Notes: generated by a model not told the origin, from the letters alone. Shown: positions 49,694 through 59,815, numbered from the stretch's first letter. The stretch is 64,000 nucleotides of DNA from Desulfuromonas sp. AOP6 (GCF_009731355.2 NZ_AP022810.1:3128001-3192000); one strand, 5' to 3'. Numbers and translations: made by a program.

Positions 49694-51627
49694 TGCGTTT
49701 CGCTTTTCACGACACCGTACAGGCACCTGAAAAGGGCGGGCTCGGGATTTTCATTCTCCCGGGCCTTGCCCTTTTTCTGTGCCTGATTTTTATCGGCTCC
49801 GCCGTCCAGGCTGCTGAGATCAGCGCCGAAAGACTGCGCGAACGCGCTCGCCAGCAGCAGCTTCACCAGGATCCCTACTGGCTTACCTTGCTGCACTATC
49901 GCCCCTCTCTGCGGGGGCTGGGCAGCCTGATCGACGACCCCGACTTCTTTGTGGCGGACAACGGCAAGTGGGACGCCCAGGCGGAACTGGACGCCACCCT
50001 GCAGGCTTTCTTTGCACCACCATCTATCGACCAGTCCCCGGCCCGCTGCCGTTTTCCCGCCCGCTATGAATGGCTGAAAGAACAGCTGGGGGCCGAGGAC
50101 GACGATTTCCCTGCCGCCACCTGCAGTGAACTCGACGAGGCCATCGCCCAGGTCGATCCCCGCTCGGCCGTCCTCATCTTTCCCGGCACCCACAACAACA
50201 GCCCTGCCTCCATGTTCGGGCACACCCTGATCATCATCGAAGGTCCCTACAAGAGCCGGCTGCTCTCCTACGCCGTCAACTATTCCGCCTTTACGGATGA
50301 AACCAACGGCTTCGCCTATGCGGTCAAGGGAATTTTCGGTCTTTACCGCGGCTACTTCTCGGTTCTTCCCTACTATCAGAAGCTGCGGGAATACAGGGAT
50401 CTGGAACGACGGGATGTTTGGGAATATCCTCTCGATCTTGACGAGGACGAGACACGGCGCATGTTCCTGCACATTTGGGAGCTGAAAGACATCTACTCCG
50501 ATTACTTCTTTTTCGATGAGAACTGCGCCTATCAACTGCTCTTCCTGCTGGAGGCAGCCCGTCCCGGCCTGACCCTCATCGACCACACCCGCCCCTGGGT
50601 CATCCCCATCGACACGGTACGGATTGTTCGCGAAGAGGGATTAATCGAAGCGAGCCTTTACCGTCCCTCCAAAGCCACCCGTATCGCGCGGATCGCCGCG
50701 CAAATGAGTGACGAGGAGCAAAAGACCACCTTGAGCCTGCTCGACGGCAGCATCGCGCCGACGGAACTGGCGGAGGCCGGGCTAAACCAGGCGGCTCAGA
50801 TCCGGGCCCTGGACCTGGCCACCGAATCGGTCGAATTCAGCTACTTCAAAAAACAGCTCGGCCAAGACGAATACCGCTCCCGCTACATTGCCTTGTTGAC
50901 CGCCCGCAGCAAGCTGGGACCGGCCAGCCCCGAGCCCGACTGGCAGGAGCCCGTGCGCCCCGACCGGGGGCATGGTTCCAACCGTTTCAGCCTGGGCACC
51001 GGTTTTCGGGCCGACGACTATTATCTGCAGGCCAAAATCCGTCCGGCCTACCACAATTTGCTGGATGCCGACGCCGGCTACATTGCTGGCTCGCAGATTG
51101 ACTTCGCCGACCTGGTGCTGCGCTACTATCCCGAGGACAACCGGCTCAGACTTCATAACCTCAATCTCATCGAGATTGTCTCCCTGTCGCCACGCAGCCG
51201 TTTCTTCAAACCGATTTCCTGGAAAGTGAAGACCGGCCTCATTCAGCGGCCAGCCGATGACGGCGGCGACCATCTGGTCTACGAGCTGTCGCCGGGAGGG
51301 GGATTCAGCTATGGCAACGATGCCGTGCTGGGATACGGCATGGTGGAGACGGAGCTGCTGGTTTCAGGACACTTTCGCGACAGCTTCGCCCTGGGGGGCG
51401 GTGGTTCCCTGGGGGTGCTGGTCAACCTGGCCGACCGCTGGAAAGTCCATGCCGCCGCCCGGCACATCTGGCACGAAGCGGGTGACCCTCACCGCAGCGC
51501 CGAGGCCCGGCTGGACCAGACCCTGGTCACGGGAAGATCCAGCAGCCTGACCCTGAATCTATCCAGGCAGAAGGTCCATGGACGCTACCTGACCGATGCT
51601 GGGCTGAACTGGAACTTCTTCTGGTAG
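49693..51627 (+). CDS. DUF4105 / Lnb-type periplasmic-facing protein with C-terminal barrel
   Basis: This 644-residue protein has a membrane segment (about 18-40) and a DUF4105 domain with HNNSPASMFGHTL (His177) and FFFDENCAYQLLFLLE (Cys278), a likely Cys-His pair. The C-terminal third (about 430-644) is beta-rich and ends in LNWNFFW, like an outer-membrane barrel. DUF4105 includes the Lnb domain that acylates lipoproteins in some bacteria; that activity here is inferred only. It shares a TAATG junction with DUF3015. Confidence 0.85.
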   Translation: MRFAFHDTVQAPEKGGLGIFILPGLALFLCLIFIGSAVQAAEISAERLRERARQQQLHQDPYWLTLLHYRPSLRGLGSLIDDPDFFVADNGKWDAQAELDATLQAFFAPPSIDQSPARCRFPARYEWLKEQLGAEDDDFPAATCSELDEAIAQVDPRSAVLIFPGTHNNSPASMFGHTLIIIEGPYKSRLLSYAVNYSAFTDETNGFAYAVKGIFGLYRGYFSVLPYYQKLREYRDLERRDVWEYPLDLDEDETRRMFLHIWELKDIYSDYFFFDENCAYQLLFLLEAARPGLTLIDHTRPWVIPIDTVRIVREEGLIEASLYRPSKATRIARIAAQMSDEEQKTTLSLLDGSIAPTELAEAGLNQAAQIRALDLATESVEFSYFKKQLGQDEYRSRYIALLTARSKLGPASPEPDWQEPVRPDRGHGSNRFSLGTGFRADDYYLQAKIRPAYHNLLDADAGYIAGSQIDFADLVLRYYPEDNRLRLHNLNLIEIVSLSPRSRFFKPISWKVKTGLIQRPADDGGDHLVYELSPGGGFSYGNDAVLGYGMVETELLVSGHFRDSFALGGGGSLGVLVNLADRWKVHAAARHIWHEAGDPHRSAEARLDQTLVTGRSSSLTLNLSRQKVHGRYLTDAGLNWNFFW

Positions 51628-51650
51628 GCGGCTTAAGCCGCCGCCCCTCT

Positions 51651-54080
51651 TCACCGAAGCCTCACCTTGAGAAATCCGGCCAGCTCTTCGAAAGAGGCCA
51701 GCCAGCGACGCGCTTTCTTGTCGCCGGCCGCCGCCCGCCGTTCCATCTCCGCCGTCAGCGTTCTGTGCAAGCCGAAACAGATGTTCTGCGCCTTCCAGAG
51801 GTCGACCTGGAGCGGGGGCCGGGTCATACAGGCCGCCAGCTCGACGGCCGTCTCCAGACGGTCGGGATCTTCCTCTTCGCCCGGCAACCGTTCCAGCTCG
51901 GCGGTCAGTCGACGCTCCGCCCGGTAATCGAGCAGAGGCTGTTCCAGGGCTAACCCTAACAGCTCGATTTCGGCCAGGGTCTGCCGGAATTGGTTCGCCT
52001 CAAAGGGTTCCTCGTCCAGCATCGTTCGTAATTGCCTGTTCAACACAAAACCGACAGGCAAAGCCAGCTGGGACGGCGCCGGCATGTCGATGCCATGCAG
52101 AAAGCGCATGAGGACGTAGTGTTCGTCATGGACCTCCTGAAAAGATGTCTCGATTTCCCGCAGCGTCTCGCGCAGAATCTTGTCCATGACCAGTCTCTGA
52201 TCATCTCGAAAAAGATGCTCCAGGCCAAAGGTTCCCTGCGGAAAGAGGTGGTCCAGCAGGCGGAGAACCCGAGGGATGTCTCCTTGTCGGAACGCCTCGA
52301 CCACCTTGTCTGCCGCGACAGCCGTTTCTCCTGCTTCGGCTGAGCTTCTTACGCCGGCCACCAGGCTGTGTCCGCCCAAATAAAGCGCGTGGAAGGTAAA
52401 ATCCCCCTCCTTGCGGGTCGCCCGGGAGCGGATGACGACACGGCCGCAAGCCAGCTTCATCTTGCCGGCCCGATACTCGTCATATTGTCGTCTTTGCGTC
52501 GAATAACTGTACATTTGCCCGTCGGCACCAGCCTGGAAGAGGGAAAGCATAGCGTGGTGGGCGGCGACTCGGGCCAGGTCCACCCGCATGGGCTTGACCG
52601 CCTGACGATAGATGGTGCCGCCGTCCTGCCAGGCTGCCACATTGCTTCGCGCCGCCCCGAGCCGCTGGATAAAGGTCTCCTCCAAAGGCCGGGCACCGAT
52701 ATCCTCGGCCAGCTGCAGGGCGCGACTGGCGTAGGCCAGAACCTGCACCGTCTCTATGCCCGAGATATCATTGAAGAACCAGCCGCAGCTGGTGAACATC
52801 AACATGGCGTGGCGCTGCATTTCCAGCAGCGCCAGAGCCTTGGAGCGCTCCGCCACACTCAGCCGGTGAACGGCCTGGGCATCCAGCCACAAATCGATCC
52901 GGTCTTCGGCCGGGTCGAGCAGCAAGTCGATGTAGTGGTCCCGGCTCTGCCAGGGGTCACGTAGAAGCGCTTTGCCTTCCTGTTCAAACACAATGGCCAG
53001 CTCATCTCGCAGCCAGTCCAGCGCTTCGCGCAGCGGCCGCCGCCACTGCTGGTTCCAGCCCGGTTTTCCCCCCGTGTGACAGCCACAGTCAGACCGCCAG
53101 CGCTCGACACCGTGGCTGCAGCTCCAGGACGAGTTTTCCTCGATTTCCACCTCATGGGTCGGCGGATGTTTTTCCAGGTATTCCCCATAGATCGTCACCC
53201 GAGCGAACCGGGAGGTGTCGACGTGACGCAAGGCATAGGCCAGAGCCATCTCGCCAAAAAGATGATGGTGCCCATAGGTCTCGCCATCGGTGGCAATATG
53301 GGCCAGCTGGGGCTCGGCCGACGAGACCAGGGTGCCCGTCAGGCGGTCGGCCAGGGTCTCCCCGCGCTTGAGCAGATCGGAAAAAGCCACTTCCTGGGCA
53401 ATCGCGCCGTCATAGAAGAAGATCGTGAGACTTTGCCCGTCCGGCAGACGACAGAGATAGGGGCGGCGCGGATCGACTCGACCGCCGCGCACATCCTGCC
53501 AGCGCTTTTCGGTGAGGCCCTTCACCCTCGCCGCCTGGCGGGGGGCCAGCACGGTAAAGCGGATGCCGTTCGTAGCCAGCATCTGCAGGGTTTCCAGGTC
53601 GACAGCCGTTTCCGGCAGCCACATCCCCTCCGGCTTCCGCCCGAAACGATGGCGAAAGTCACGGATCCCCCACAGGATCTGGGTCTGTTTGTCACGACGA
53701 TTGGCCAGCGGCATGATCAGGTGACTGTAGGCCTGCGCCATGGCCGCCCCGTGGCCGGAAAAACGCTCTTGGCTCAGCCGGTCCGCCTCCAGAATGGCCG
53801 CATGGATTTCGGGCCGGCACCGCTGAAACCAGCGCAGCAAGGTCGGCCCAAAATTGAAGCTGATGCGGGCATAGTTGTTGACGATATCCTGAATGTAGCC
53901 TTCGTCGTCGAGAATGCGAGCCGCCGAGTTCGGCTCGTAACACTGTTCGGTGATGCGCTCGTTCCAGTCGTGGTAGGGCTGGGCACTGTCCTGCTGCTCA
54001 ATGTGGTCGAGCCAGGGGTTTTCCCGGGGGGGCTGATAAAAATGGCCGTGTATGCATAGGTATTTTTCCATCATTCCCAT
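51651..54080 (-). CDS. GH57-family glycoside hydrolase with DUF3536
   Basis: This 809-residue protein has an N-terminal GH57 domain beginning EKYLCIHGHFYQPPRENPWLD. It contains the nucleophile segment GMWLPETAVD and the second acid region HIATDGETYGHHH. A DUF3536 domain follows (about 300-560; RWRSDCGCHTGGKPGWNQQWRRPLREALD, TSCGWFFNDISG). These enzymes act on alpha-glucans in the cytoplasm, with no signal peptide. The start could be any of three close ATGs. It may act with the trehalose genes in glucan storage metabolism. Confidence 0.88.
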   Translation of the reverse strand: MGMMEKYLCIHGHFYQPPRENPWLDHIEQQDSAQPYHDWNERITEQCYEPNSAARILDDEGYIQDIVNNYARISFNFGPTLLRWFQRCRPEIHAAILEADRLSQERFSGHGAAMAQAYSHLIMPLANRRDKQTQILWGIRDFRHRFGRKPEGMWLPETAVDLETLQMLATNGIRFTVLAPRQAARVKGLTEKRWQDVRGGRVDPRRPYLCRLPDGQSLTIFFYDGAIAQEVAFSDLLKRGETLADRLTGTLVSSAEPQLAHIATDGETYGHHHLFGEMALAYALRHVDTSRFARVTIYGEYLEKHPPTHEVEIEENSSWSCSHGVERWRSDCGCHTGGKPGWNQQWRRPLREALDWLRDELAIVFEQEGKALLRDPWQSRDHYIDLLLDPAEDRIDLWLDAQAVHRLSVAERSKALALLEMQRHAMLMFTSCGWFFNDISGIETVQVLAYASRALQLAEDIGARPLEETFIQRLGAARSNVAAWQDGGTIYRQAVKPMRVDLARVAAHHAMLSLFQAGADGQMYSYSTQRRQYDEYRAGKMKLACGRVVIRSRATRKEGDFTFHALYLGGHSLVAGVRSSAEAGETAVAADKVVEAFRQGDIPRVLRLLDHLFPQGTFGLEHLFRDDQRLVMDKILRETLREIETSFQEVHDEHYVLMRFLHGIDMPAPSQLALPVGFVLNRQLRTMLDEEPFEANQFRQTLAEIELLGLALEQPLLDYRAERRLTAELERLPGEEEDPDRLETAVELAACMTRPPLQVDLWKAQNICFGLHRTLTAEMERRAAAGDKKARRWLASFEELAGFLKVRLR

Positions 54081-54301
54081 CTGCCGTCTTGAAAGTTACC
54101 GTCCGTTGCCTCTCCTGCATTCTAACAGCCCCGCCTGCCCCAGCAAGGCGCGAAGAACAGAACTCACGAGACAACCACGATTTTTCTTTTATTTAATGCG
54201 GACTTGTGGCAGTATCCGCTATTGGCGACAAAAACGCTAGGGTATACGCCTTGCTTCAACCGGTTCCAAAGGATAGAGAGTTGCCACCCCTTGATCGTTT
54301 T

Positions 54302-55846
54302 ATGAAAATAAACAGTAAACACTATGCATGCACTCTTTTTACCCTGGGCGGGGCCCTCCTGCTCTGTCTTCTGACCCTGGCCCATGAATATTTCCTGCAC
54401 CCTGAACCCATTCTGTTCAGCCATCTGTGGATTTCCGGCCTGGCTGGCGGCCTGATTGGGGCTTGGATCGGCAGGCGCGGCCAGCTGGCGCACGGTACCT
54501 TGGATTCCCTGCGGGAAAGCGAAGAGCGCTACCGCGATCTCTTCGAGAACGCCAACGACCTCATCCAGTGCGTCGGTGCCGACGGCCGCATCCTCTATGC
54601 CAACCGCGCCTGGCGGCAGACCCTGGGCTACGAGGAGGAAGAACTTCGCCATCTGAACATGCTCGACTTTATCCACCCGGACAGCCGCAGCCACTGCCTC
54701 GACATTTTTCAACGCCTGCAGGAGGGGCAAAGCGAGGCGTGCGGCGAATTTCAGTTCATCAGCAAGGACGGGCGCGCGATCAGGGTCGAGGGCAACTGCA
54801 ACTTTCGCTTTGAAAACGGGCGCGCGGTTTCGTCCCGCGGCATCTTCCGGGACATCACCAGCCGCCATCAGATCGAAACGGCCCTGCTCGAAAGCGAGGA
54901 ATCGCTCTCCCGCTCTCTCGCCTTTACACGCACCATCCTCAACAGCATGAACGATGCCATTGCCATCATCGATGTGGAAGACCGAATTCTGCTGGGCGCC
55001 AACAATGTGCTGCTTCAATCCCTGGGCAAAGAGGAGCATGAAATTATCGGCAGAAAATGTGCTGAGATCACCTGCCTGGGTTCAGCCCCCTGCGACGCGG
55101 CCGACAAGCCCTGTCCTCTGCACCTGGTGCTGGAGACCGGCGAACACTGCCAGGTCGAACATGCCTACCAAGATCAGCAAGGGCATCTCCGCTATGCCGA
55201 AATCTCCGCCTCGCCCGTCAGGGACAAGGAAGGAAAGATCGTCCATGTGGTGCAGGTGAAAAAAGACATCACCCAGCGCAAAAACGCCGAACTGAGGGTC
55301 AAGCAGCTGGCCTATTTCGATTCCCTCACCGGCCTGCCCAACCGGCTGCTGCTGCTGGACCGTCTGAGCCAGGCCTTGGGCCGGGCCCGGCGGGACGAAC
55401 TCAAGGTGGGCGTCCTTTTTCTCGACCTGAACGGCTTCAAAGCCATCAACGATACCCTCGGCCACGAAAAGGGAGACATGGTGCTCAAGGAAGTTTCCAG
55501 ACGGCTGAAAAGCTGCGTTCGCGCCACGGATACAGTGGGGCGCCTCGGCGGCGACGAGTTTGTCGTGGTAATTGCCGGCATTCAGGACATCGAAGTCGTC
55601 CGGGAGATCGGCGCCAAGATTCTGGACAGTCTCTCCCGCCCTATTTCCCTCGACGGTCTCAACCTTTCGGCCACGCCGAGCATCGGCGCCGCTATCTTCC
55701 CCGATCATGGCGCTAACGCCGGCTCTTTGCTGCGTGTGGCCGACCAGGCCATGTATCAGGCCAAAGAGATGGCGAACGACCAGATCCTCTTTTACGATCC
55801 CGCTGGCGAGGCGGCTGCCCAGGCCCCGGCGCTCCCTTTACATTAG
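54302..55846 (+). CDS. Membrane diguanylate cyclase with PAS domains
   Basis: This 514-residue protein has two membrane spans (about 10-32 and 42-58), two PAS domains (from ESEERYRDLFENANDLIQCV and from RTILNSMNDAIAIIDVEDR) and a C-terminal GGDEF domain. The active site GGDEF is intact, and RATD lies five residues before it, a product-inhibition site. It makes c-di-GMP. Cys residues in the second PAS (CAEITCLGSAPC) might bind a cofactor. No clear Shine-Dalgarno supports the start; a GTG at 54206 would add 32 residues. Confidence 0.88.
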   Translation: MKINSKHYACTLFTLGGALLLCLLTLAHEYFLHPEPILFSHLWISGLAGGLIGAWIGRRGQLAHGTLDSLRESEERYRDLFENANDLIQCVGADGRILYANRAWRQTLGYEEEELRHLNMLDFIHPDSRSHCLDIFQRLQEGQSEACGEFQFISKDGRAIRVEGNCNFRFENGRAVSSRGIFRDITSRHQIETALLESEESLSRSLAFTRTILNSMNDAIAIIDVEDRILLGANNVLLQSLGKEEHEIIGRKCAEITCLGSAPCDAADKPCPLHLVLETGEHCQVEHAYQDQQGHLRYAEISASPVRDKEGKIVHVVQVKKDITQRKNAELRVKQLAYFDSLTGLPNRLLLLDRLSQALGRARRDELKVGVLFLDLNGFKAINDTLGHEKGDMVLKEVSRRLKSCVRATDTVGRLGGDEFVVVIAGIQDIEVVREIGAKILDSLSRPISLDGLNLSATPSIGAAIFPDHGANAGSLLRVADQAMYQAKEMANDQILFYDPAGEAAAQAPALPLH

Positions 55847-55895
55847 TCCGGCAGCTGATACTATTGCCCTAAAATCCGACCAGAAGGAGGGCATC

Positions 55896-56114
55896 ATGAC
55901 CTACGGCGCAGAACGGACCTACAAGAAGGTAGAAGTCATCGGAGTTTCCGGCCAAAGTATCGAGGCGGCCATTCAGGCGGCGGTTGGCCGCGCCCACAAG
56001 ACGCTGGAAGGCCTCTCCTGGTTTGAAGTGCAGGATATTCGCGGTCATGTCGGACCCGACGGACAAGTCAGTGAATACCAGGTCGTCCTGAAGGTCGCCT
56101 TTGAACTGAAATAG
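55896..56114 (+). CDS. Dodecin (flavin-binding)
   Basis: This 72-residue protein has the dodecin pattern: KKVEVIGVSGQSIEAAIQAAVGRA, a Trp in the flavin stack (SWFEVQDIRG) and a final strand YQVVLKVAFEL. Dodecins form 12-mers that store flavin or CoA. AAGGAGG precedes the ATG at 55896. It lies alone after the GGDEF gene and converges with tcdA. Confidence 0.93.
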   Translation: MTYGAERTYKKVEVIGVSGQSIEAAIQAAVGRAHKTLEGLSWFEVQDIRGHVGPDGQVSEYQVVLKVAFELK

Positions 56115-56135
56115 GATGGCGGCGGTCCGACGGGC

Positions 56136-56888
56136 TCAGGGCTCTGCCGACAGCAGGGCGCGGATGACTTCGCCGGCCATGGTCATGCCGAAAATAGGCG
56201 GCAGGTAGGAAGAGCTCCCCAGTAGAAGCTTGGTGAAATCCGGCGTGCCGCGGCCATCGCCCCGGCCGCCGATGGCTGGCAGCTGGCCCGGCGGCGGCTC
56301 ATATTCTTCTGTCGAATAGACGACCTGGATGCCGGAGGTGATGCCGCGACGCCGCAGCTCTTTGCGAAGGACTCGCGCCAGCCGGCATTTCTGGGTGTGA
56401 AAGAGGTCGCCGACACTGATTTTGGACGGGTCGAGCTTGTTGCCGGCCCCCATGGCCGAGATGACCGGCAGTTCCCGCTGGCGACAGCTTTGCAGCAGGT
56501 GCAGCTTGGACGTAATCGTGTCGATACAGTCGAGCACGTAGTCATATCCCCGGCTGAGAAGTTCTTCCGCCGTGGCGCTGTCGTAAAAGACCTTCAGTGG
56601 CTCCACCTGCACGGCCGGGTTGATGGCCTCGCAGCGCCTGGCCATCACGGCCACTTTGGCCTGACCCAGCGTGCCCTCCAGGGCATGAATCTGGCGATTG
56701 ATATTGCTGGGATTGATGACGTCAAAATCGACCAGGGTCAGGCGACCGACCCCGCTGCGGGCCAGCGCCTCCACGGCGTAACTGCCCACGCCGCCGACCC
56801 CGAACACGGCTACGGAGGCCTGGGCCAGCCTCTGCAAACCTGTTGATCCTACGAGAAGTTCCAGCCGACTGAAACGGTGCTCTTCCAT
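56136..56888 (-). CDS. tcdA: tRNA threonylcarbamoyladenosine dehydratase
   Basis: This 250-residue E1-like protein has the nucleotide loop FGVGGVGSYAVEALARSG, the metal/substrate segment DFDVINPSNINRQ and DYVLDCIDTITSK. The C-terminal GMTMAGEVIRALL helix is shared by TcdA/CsdL. It cyclises t6A to ct6A at tRNA position 37, using ATP. It follows the TatD-type gene by 4 bp on the same strand. Confidence 0.92.
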   Translation of the reverse strand: MEEHRFSRLELLVGSTGLQRLAQASVAVFGVGGVGSYAVEALARSGVGRLTLVDFDVINPSNINRQIHALEGTLGQAKVAVMARRCEAINPAVQVEPLKVFYDSATAEELLSRGYDYVLDCIDTITSKLHLLQSCRQRELPVISAMGAGNKLDPSKISVGDLFHTQKCRLARVLRKELRRRGITSGIQVVYSTEEYEPPPGQLPAIGGRGDGRGTPDFTKLLLGSSSYLPPIFGMTMAGEVIRALLSAEP

Positions 56889-56892
56889 TGTT

Positions 56893-57717
56893 TTAGGTCC
56901 ATCCTTTCCTGCGAAAATACGGTTTCCCCTCTTCCTTCTGTACCAGATTCAGAATGCGCTTGGCATTGGCCGTGGTAGTGACCGCGGTCTGTGCCAGGGT
57001 CCACCCCCTGAGATGCGCCACCCGCTCTGCAATGAGGGGAAGGTAGGAGGGGCGGTTGTCCTCCTGTCGGTGAGGATGAGGGGAGAGATCCGGCGCATCC
57101 GTCTCCAGCACGATCCACTCCTCCGGCAGCGCCGACAGCACCTCGGGCCCCCGCCGGGCTTCCGGGTAGGTCAGGGGACCGCCGAAACCGATGGCGAAAT
57201 GGAGCTTTACCGCCTGCAGGGCCGTTTCCCGGCTGCCGGAAAAGCCGTGAAAGATCCCGCCGACCTTTTGGGCGTCTTCCTGGTGCAGAATGTCCAGCAG
57301 ACGCGCGGTGGCTTTGCGGCAGTGGATGAGCAGGGGCAGTCCCGCCTCGACCGCCAGGCGAATCTGGTGCCGGAAGGCTTTTTCCTGCTGTTCCGGCGAT
57401 ACCCCCTGAATAAGGCCGTCCAGCCCGACCTCGCCGACGGCGACGACGGCAGGATTCGCCAACAGCGCGGCCAGCGCCTTGGCCACCCCGGCATTCCAAT
57501 CGGCGGCCGCCAGCGGATGGACACCCGGCGCTGCCAGGGCCTCGGGAAAATGGCCGACGGTTTGCAGCAGTCGCGGCCAGTCCCGGGGATGCACGCCGGG
57601 AACCAGAAAGGCGCCCACCCCGGCCCTACGGGCCAGACACACCTCACGCTGAATCATCGGTTCGTCGCCGAGGGCATCGAGATGGATATGGGTGTCGAAG
57701 TACACCGGTTCGCTCAT
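56893..57717 (-). CDS. TatD-family metal-dependent hydrolase
   Basis: This 274-residue protein begins YFDTHIHLD (metal-binding HxH) and has VAVGEVGLDG (metal Glu), LIHCRKA, GGIFHGFSGS and a final ETDAPDL. This is the TatD TIM-barrel hydrolase pattern, usually linked to DNase or deacylase activity. The ATG at 57717 starts the conserved N-terminus. It is encoded 4 bp before tcdA, so the two are co-transcribed. Confidence 0.9.
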   Translation of the reverse strand: MSEPVYFDTHIHLDALGDEPMIQREVCLARRAGVGAFLVPGVHPRDWPRLLQTVGHFPEALAAPGVHPLAAADWNAGVAKALAALLANPAVVAVGEVGLDGLIQGVSPEQQEKAFRHQIRLAVEAGLPLLIHCRKATARLLDILHQEDAQKVGGIFHGFSGSRETALQAVKLHFAIGFGGPLTYPEARRGPEVLSALPEEWIVLETDAPDLSPHPHRQEDNRPSYLPLIAERVAHLRGWTLAQTAVTTTANAKRILNLVQKEEGKPYFRRKGWT

Positions 57718-57793
57718 GGCGCCAGATGCTATCACAATGGGGGGCCCGGCGAAAGATTCCTTTGTTTTCCCACTTGCCACATGCGCCTTTCTA

Positions 57794-57807
57794 TGTTAGG
57801 TCTAACA
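57794..57807. promoter_or_regulatory. Small palindrome between tatD and chemoreceptor genes
   Basis: TGTTAG and CTAACA are separated by GT, giving a 14-bp inverted repeat in the divergent promoter gap. It may bind a repressor shared by the two genes. Confidence 0.35.
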
Positions 57808-57855
57808 GACTGAAATTGCGCCATTAACGTCATTTTTTCTGCGAAAGGATTTTCC

Positions 57856-59550
57856 ATGGACCCCTTGGGAACCCCGCAGTTTTCCACCATGAAAAAAGTA
57901 TTTCTCATCACCCTGTCCGCCGGGCTGGTGGCCGGGGCCGTTTTTCCGCTCTTTGCCGCTTTGATCATTGGTCGGCAAGCGGTCAGCCTGCCTTTTATCG
58001 CCGCCTGCCTGTGCATGGGGTTGACCCTCGGCGCCCTGATCTACCTGTTCATCCGTCTTACCCTGCAGAAGATTTTCCGCCAGCTGCTCAGTCGCCTTCA
58101 TCCCCTGGCCGGTGGCAATCTTCATGTTGAGGGCGACACGGTGGAAGCCCTGAATGGAGCCGTCGAAAAGGCGGTCTGCAAAGCCGAAAAGCTGGTCGAC
58201 AATCTGCTCTCCTCCGTCGACGAGATCAACTCCCTGTACCGCTCCATGGCCGAATCAAGCCACTATCTCTCCGAAAGAGCCCGGGAAGGACTGGCCGCCG
58301 CCATCGATACGCACCGGGACGTGCAGTCCATGGATGACAAGCAGCAGCAGATCACCGAGCAGATGGAAATTCTTTCCCATCGCACCCAGGATGAATCCGC
58401 CCTGTCCCGTCAGCTGTTCGCTTCTCTCGAGCAGATGTCGACCGCCATCGACCATTCCACGGCCCAGTTCATGGAGACAACGACCAGCGTGGAGGAAATG
58501 GCGGCCAGCGTCAAGGAGGTCGCCGGGCAGGCGGAAGAAATCTCCCGCGCCGTGGAAGAAACCTCCCATGACCTCGATTCCATCGGTGACTCCCTGGCCA
58601 AAATTCACACCGGGTCCCTGGCCAGCGCTCAGGCCGCCAACACGGTCAGGAAGGATGCCGAAGACGGCCTGCGAGTGGTACGGACCTCGATCGAGGAGAT
58701 GGAACGCATCGACCGCGAAAGCCAGAAAACCCGGGAAGCCATGGGTCGTCTTTCCCGGCAGACCGGCGACGTCGTCAAAATTATCGAGGTCATCAAGGAA
58801 CTGGTTTCAGATACGGAACTGCTCGCTTTCAATGCCGCCATCATTGCCGCCAAGGCCGGCGAAGAAGGCAAGGGCTTTTCCGTCGTGGCGGAGGAGATCC
58901 GCGACCTGGCCGACCGGACGACCACCAGCGCCACCGATATCCATCACATCGTCAAGGCCATTCAGGGGGACACCAAGGAGATGACGGAAGCGGTGGAAGC
59001 AACCAGCAAACGGATTTCGCGGGGGAGGGAACTGTCCCTGTCCACCGGGGAGGCCCTGAACAAGATACTCAAAAGCTCCAGCCAGGCGGCCGACAGTTCC
59101 GACGAAATCGCCAACCTGACCGCCCGTCAGGGCGAACGGGCCAAGGCCCTCATTCATGAAGCGGGAGCGAGTCTGCGTTCCGTCAGAGCCATCGCCCGCG
59201 CGCAGAATGAGCAGCAGATCGCCATCAGCCGCATCATGGAAGGGGTCAACCAGATGAATGCCGCCGCCGTGCAGATCCGCCGGGGCATGGAAGAACAGGT
59301 CAAGGCCAATCGCGAGTTTGACCGCAGTCTGGCCGAGCGCGAGCAGCAGTTCCTGGCCATCAACGAGGCCGCGCGTTTTCTGCGGGAGACCTCCACGCGG
59401 GTTTTCGCTCACTTCGCCCGCTCCGAACAACGGCTGCGGGGGAACGCCGACAAAGGCGCCGCGCTCTCCAGAGAGATCCACAGCCTGGAGTCCCTGGTTC
59501 GCAACCTGCGCCAGCTGGCCGATGCCTACCGGCGGGATGACGAAGGCTAG
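57856..59550 (+). CDS. Methyl-accepting chemotaxis protein without an external sensor
   Basis: This 564-residue receptor has two close membrane spans (about 14-37 and 43-66) with only a few residues between, so no periplasmic sensor domain. A long cytoplasmic coiled coil follows, with the kinase-control tip [47 protein letters not shown] (about 309-356). The tip has [17 protein letters not shown] where most receptors have xxQTNLLALNAAIEAAR. It probably senses a membrane or cytoplasmic signal. GCGAAAGGATTTTCC precedes the ATG. Confidence 0.88.
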   Translation: MDPLGTPQFSTMKKVFLITLSAGLVAGAVFPLFAALIIGRQAVSLPFIAACLCMGLTLGALIYLFIRLTLQKIFRQLLSRLHPLAGGNLHVEGDTVEALNGAVEKAVCKAEKLVDNLLSSVDEINSLYRSMAESSHYLSERAREGLAAAIDTHRDVQSMDDKQQQITEQMEILSHRTQDESALSRQLFASLEQMSTAIDHSTAQFMETTTSVEEMAASVKEVAGQAEEISRAVEETSHDLDSIGDSLAKIHTGSLASAQAANTVRKDAEDGLRVVRTSIEEMERIDRESQKTREAMGRLSRQTGDVVKIIEVIKELVSDTELLAFNAAIIAAKAGEEGKGFSVVAEEIRDLADRTTTSATDIHHIVKAIQGDTKEMTEAVEATSKRISRGRELSLSTGEALNKILKSSSQAADSSDEIANLTARQGERAKALIHEAGASLRSVRAIARAQNEQQIAISRIMEGVNQMNAAAVQIRRGMEEQVKANREFDRSLAEREQQFLAINEAARFLRETSTRVFAHFARSEQRLRGNADKGAALSREIHSLESLVRNLRQLADAYRRDDEG

Positions 59551-59569
59551 AAGCCAAACCGCCCACACC

Positions 59570-59611
59570 AAAAAACCGGAGATACCCTCGAGGATATCTC
59601 CGGTTTTTTAT
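59570..59611. terminator. Bidirectional terminator
   Basis: AAAAAACCGGAGATA pairs perfectly with TATCTCCGGTTTTTT around a 10-base loop. It ends the plus-strand chemoreceptor and the minus-strand DUF2892 transcripts. Confidence 0.9.
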
Positions 59612-59623
59612 TCGCCGACAGCC

Positions 59624-59815
59624 TTACTTGTCCGGAACTCCCAGTTTGCGCAGAATGGTCATCAAAGGACACCAGTTGGTGAAAGCGCTCTGCAGCAGGT
59701 TCAGCCCGACAAAGGCCGTAAACCACAGCCAGTGGGGCGAATGCACCCGCGACAGCATCAGGCTCAGCAAGATAAAAAACCCCGCCGCCATCCGCAAATA
59801 TCTGTCTACTGTCAT
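59624..59815 (-). CDS. DUF2892 small membrane protein
   Basis: This 63-residue protein has two hydrophobic spans (about 9-24 and 28-45), a WCPL segment and a basic C-terminal part (LMTILRKLG). It fits the DUF2892/YgaP-like family. GAGGAGATATAGACC precedes the ATG. Its start overlaps the end of the RND pump gene by 4 bp, so it is the last gene of that operon. Confidence 0.85.
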   Translation of the reverse strand: MTVDRYLRMAAGFFILLSLMLSRVHSPHWLWFTAFVGLNLLQSAFTNWCPLMTILRKLGVPDK

